Shown here: positions 63,776 through 64,000 of the stretch, piece by piece
How the letters are laid out: each line of letters starts with the position of its first letter
Position numbering within the stretch: position 1 is the stretch's first letter
NCBI GenBank assembly: GCA_030710605.1
Contig: CP092884.1
Span: 19,325,483-19,389,482, forward strand
Direction of reading: 5' to 3'
Origin: Cordylochernes scorpioides
Taxonomy: Eukaryota; Arthropoda; Arachnida; Pseudoscorpiones; Chernetidae
DNA length: 64,000 nt
Program-made: the position numbers and the translations under genes
The notes under the pieces: model-generated
Seen by the model: the letters and a program-made list of their open reading frames with translations, nothing else
What the model was told of the DNA's origin: nothing
Databases searched by the model: none

Positions 63776-64000
63776 TTTGTTCCAGAAGGAGTAATTATCA
63801 GAGTCTCAAACTCATACACCAGAATATGCAAATTATTTTGATGATAAACTAATTACAAATTGCATTTTTTCTGCATAGATTTCCACATGATGCAAGGGAT
63901 CTGGTAAAGCTTGACATGAAATAGAGTTTGTACAGAAAACGTCACTTTCATTATTTCACCCCTGGAATATGTAAATTAAGCTGTTATCAGAACAATTTGC

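Overview
The window is eukaryotic nuclear DNA: AT-rich, intron-rich and packed with nested transposable elements. The combination of Ty3/Gypsy, BEL/Pao, R1-like and CR1-like LINEs, Penelope-like elements, Helitrons, a Helentron, mariner, pogo, hAT and piggyBac relics points to an invertebrate, most likely an arthropod. That placement is inferred from element content only.

The one host gene I can support runs on the minus strand through most of the window. Twelve short exons between 53437 and 2407 encode a continuous segment (about 655 residues) of a THADA/Trm732-family protein, an alpha-helical repeat protein that in known systems partners the FTSJ1/Trm7 methyltransferase for 2'-O-methylation of tRNA position 32. 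Ten of the eleven exon joins keep the reading frame across canonical AG/GT sites. The join between 7471 and 3749 does not, so an exon is missing, unrecognised or destroyed there. Both ends of the gene lie outside the window or in unrecognised exons.

Everything else is introns filled with repeats. From left to right: 0-4.7 kb holds Penelope-type terminal repeats, including a complete hammerhead ribozyme core at 4189-4228, and a hAT MITE. 4.7-11 kb holds a Helitron with nested MITEs and CAGT-ended pogo-type elements. 11.6-13 kb is a BEL/Pao gag relic. 15-16 kb has a 50-bp minisatellite and an exon. 16.5-21.6 kb is a broken full-length Ty3/Gypsy element with both LTRs. 21.6-25.7 kb has a pogo-type element, a tRNA-related SINE and a LINE tail. 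26-27.1 kb is a 33-bp minisatellite abutting an exon. 28.3-30.2 kb is a pogo-type element with a Helitron and a tRNA-Gly fragment inside. 30.5-32.3 kb is an inverted array of six 292-bp units, each carrying a tRNA-like sequence. 34.5-35.9 kb is a Helentron relic with its endonuclease domain. 36-37.7 kb has two mariner fossils. 39.4-39.9 kb has inverted Penelope RT fragments. 41-48.6 kb has two R1-like LINEs, a MITE, a Helitron and a TRIM. 50.2-51.1 kb is a duplicated 119-codon ORF of unknown nature. 51.3-52.5 kb is a LINE nested in a MITE. 54.4-57.7 kb is a two-ORF LINE. 57.7-61.9 kb is a dense nest (pogo, Helitrons, solo LTR, Penelope repeats, piggyBac with a short intron). The last kilobases hold a decayed copy of the tRNA-bearing unit and a palindrome that also occurs, inverted, at the left end of the window.

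Most coding traces outside the THADA exons are defective transposon proteins. The signals most worth follow-up are the two families of hammerhead-like ribozyme cores, the tRNA-bearing palindrome, the TRIM whose LTR end recurs inside Helitrons, the Helentron with asymmetric inverted repeats, and the duplicated tail-anchored ORF.
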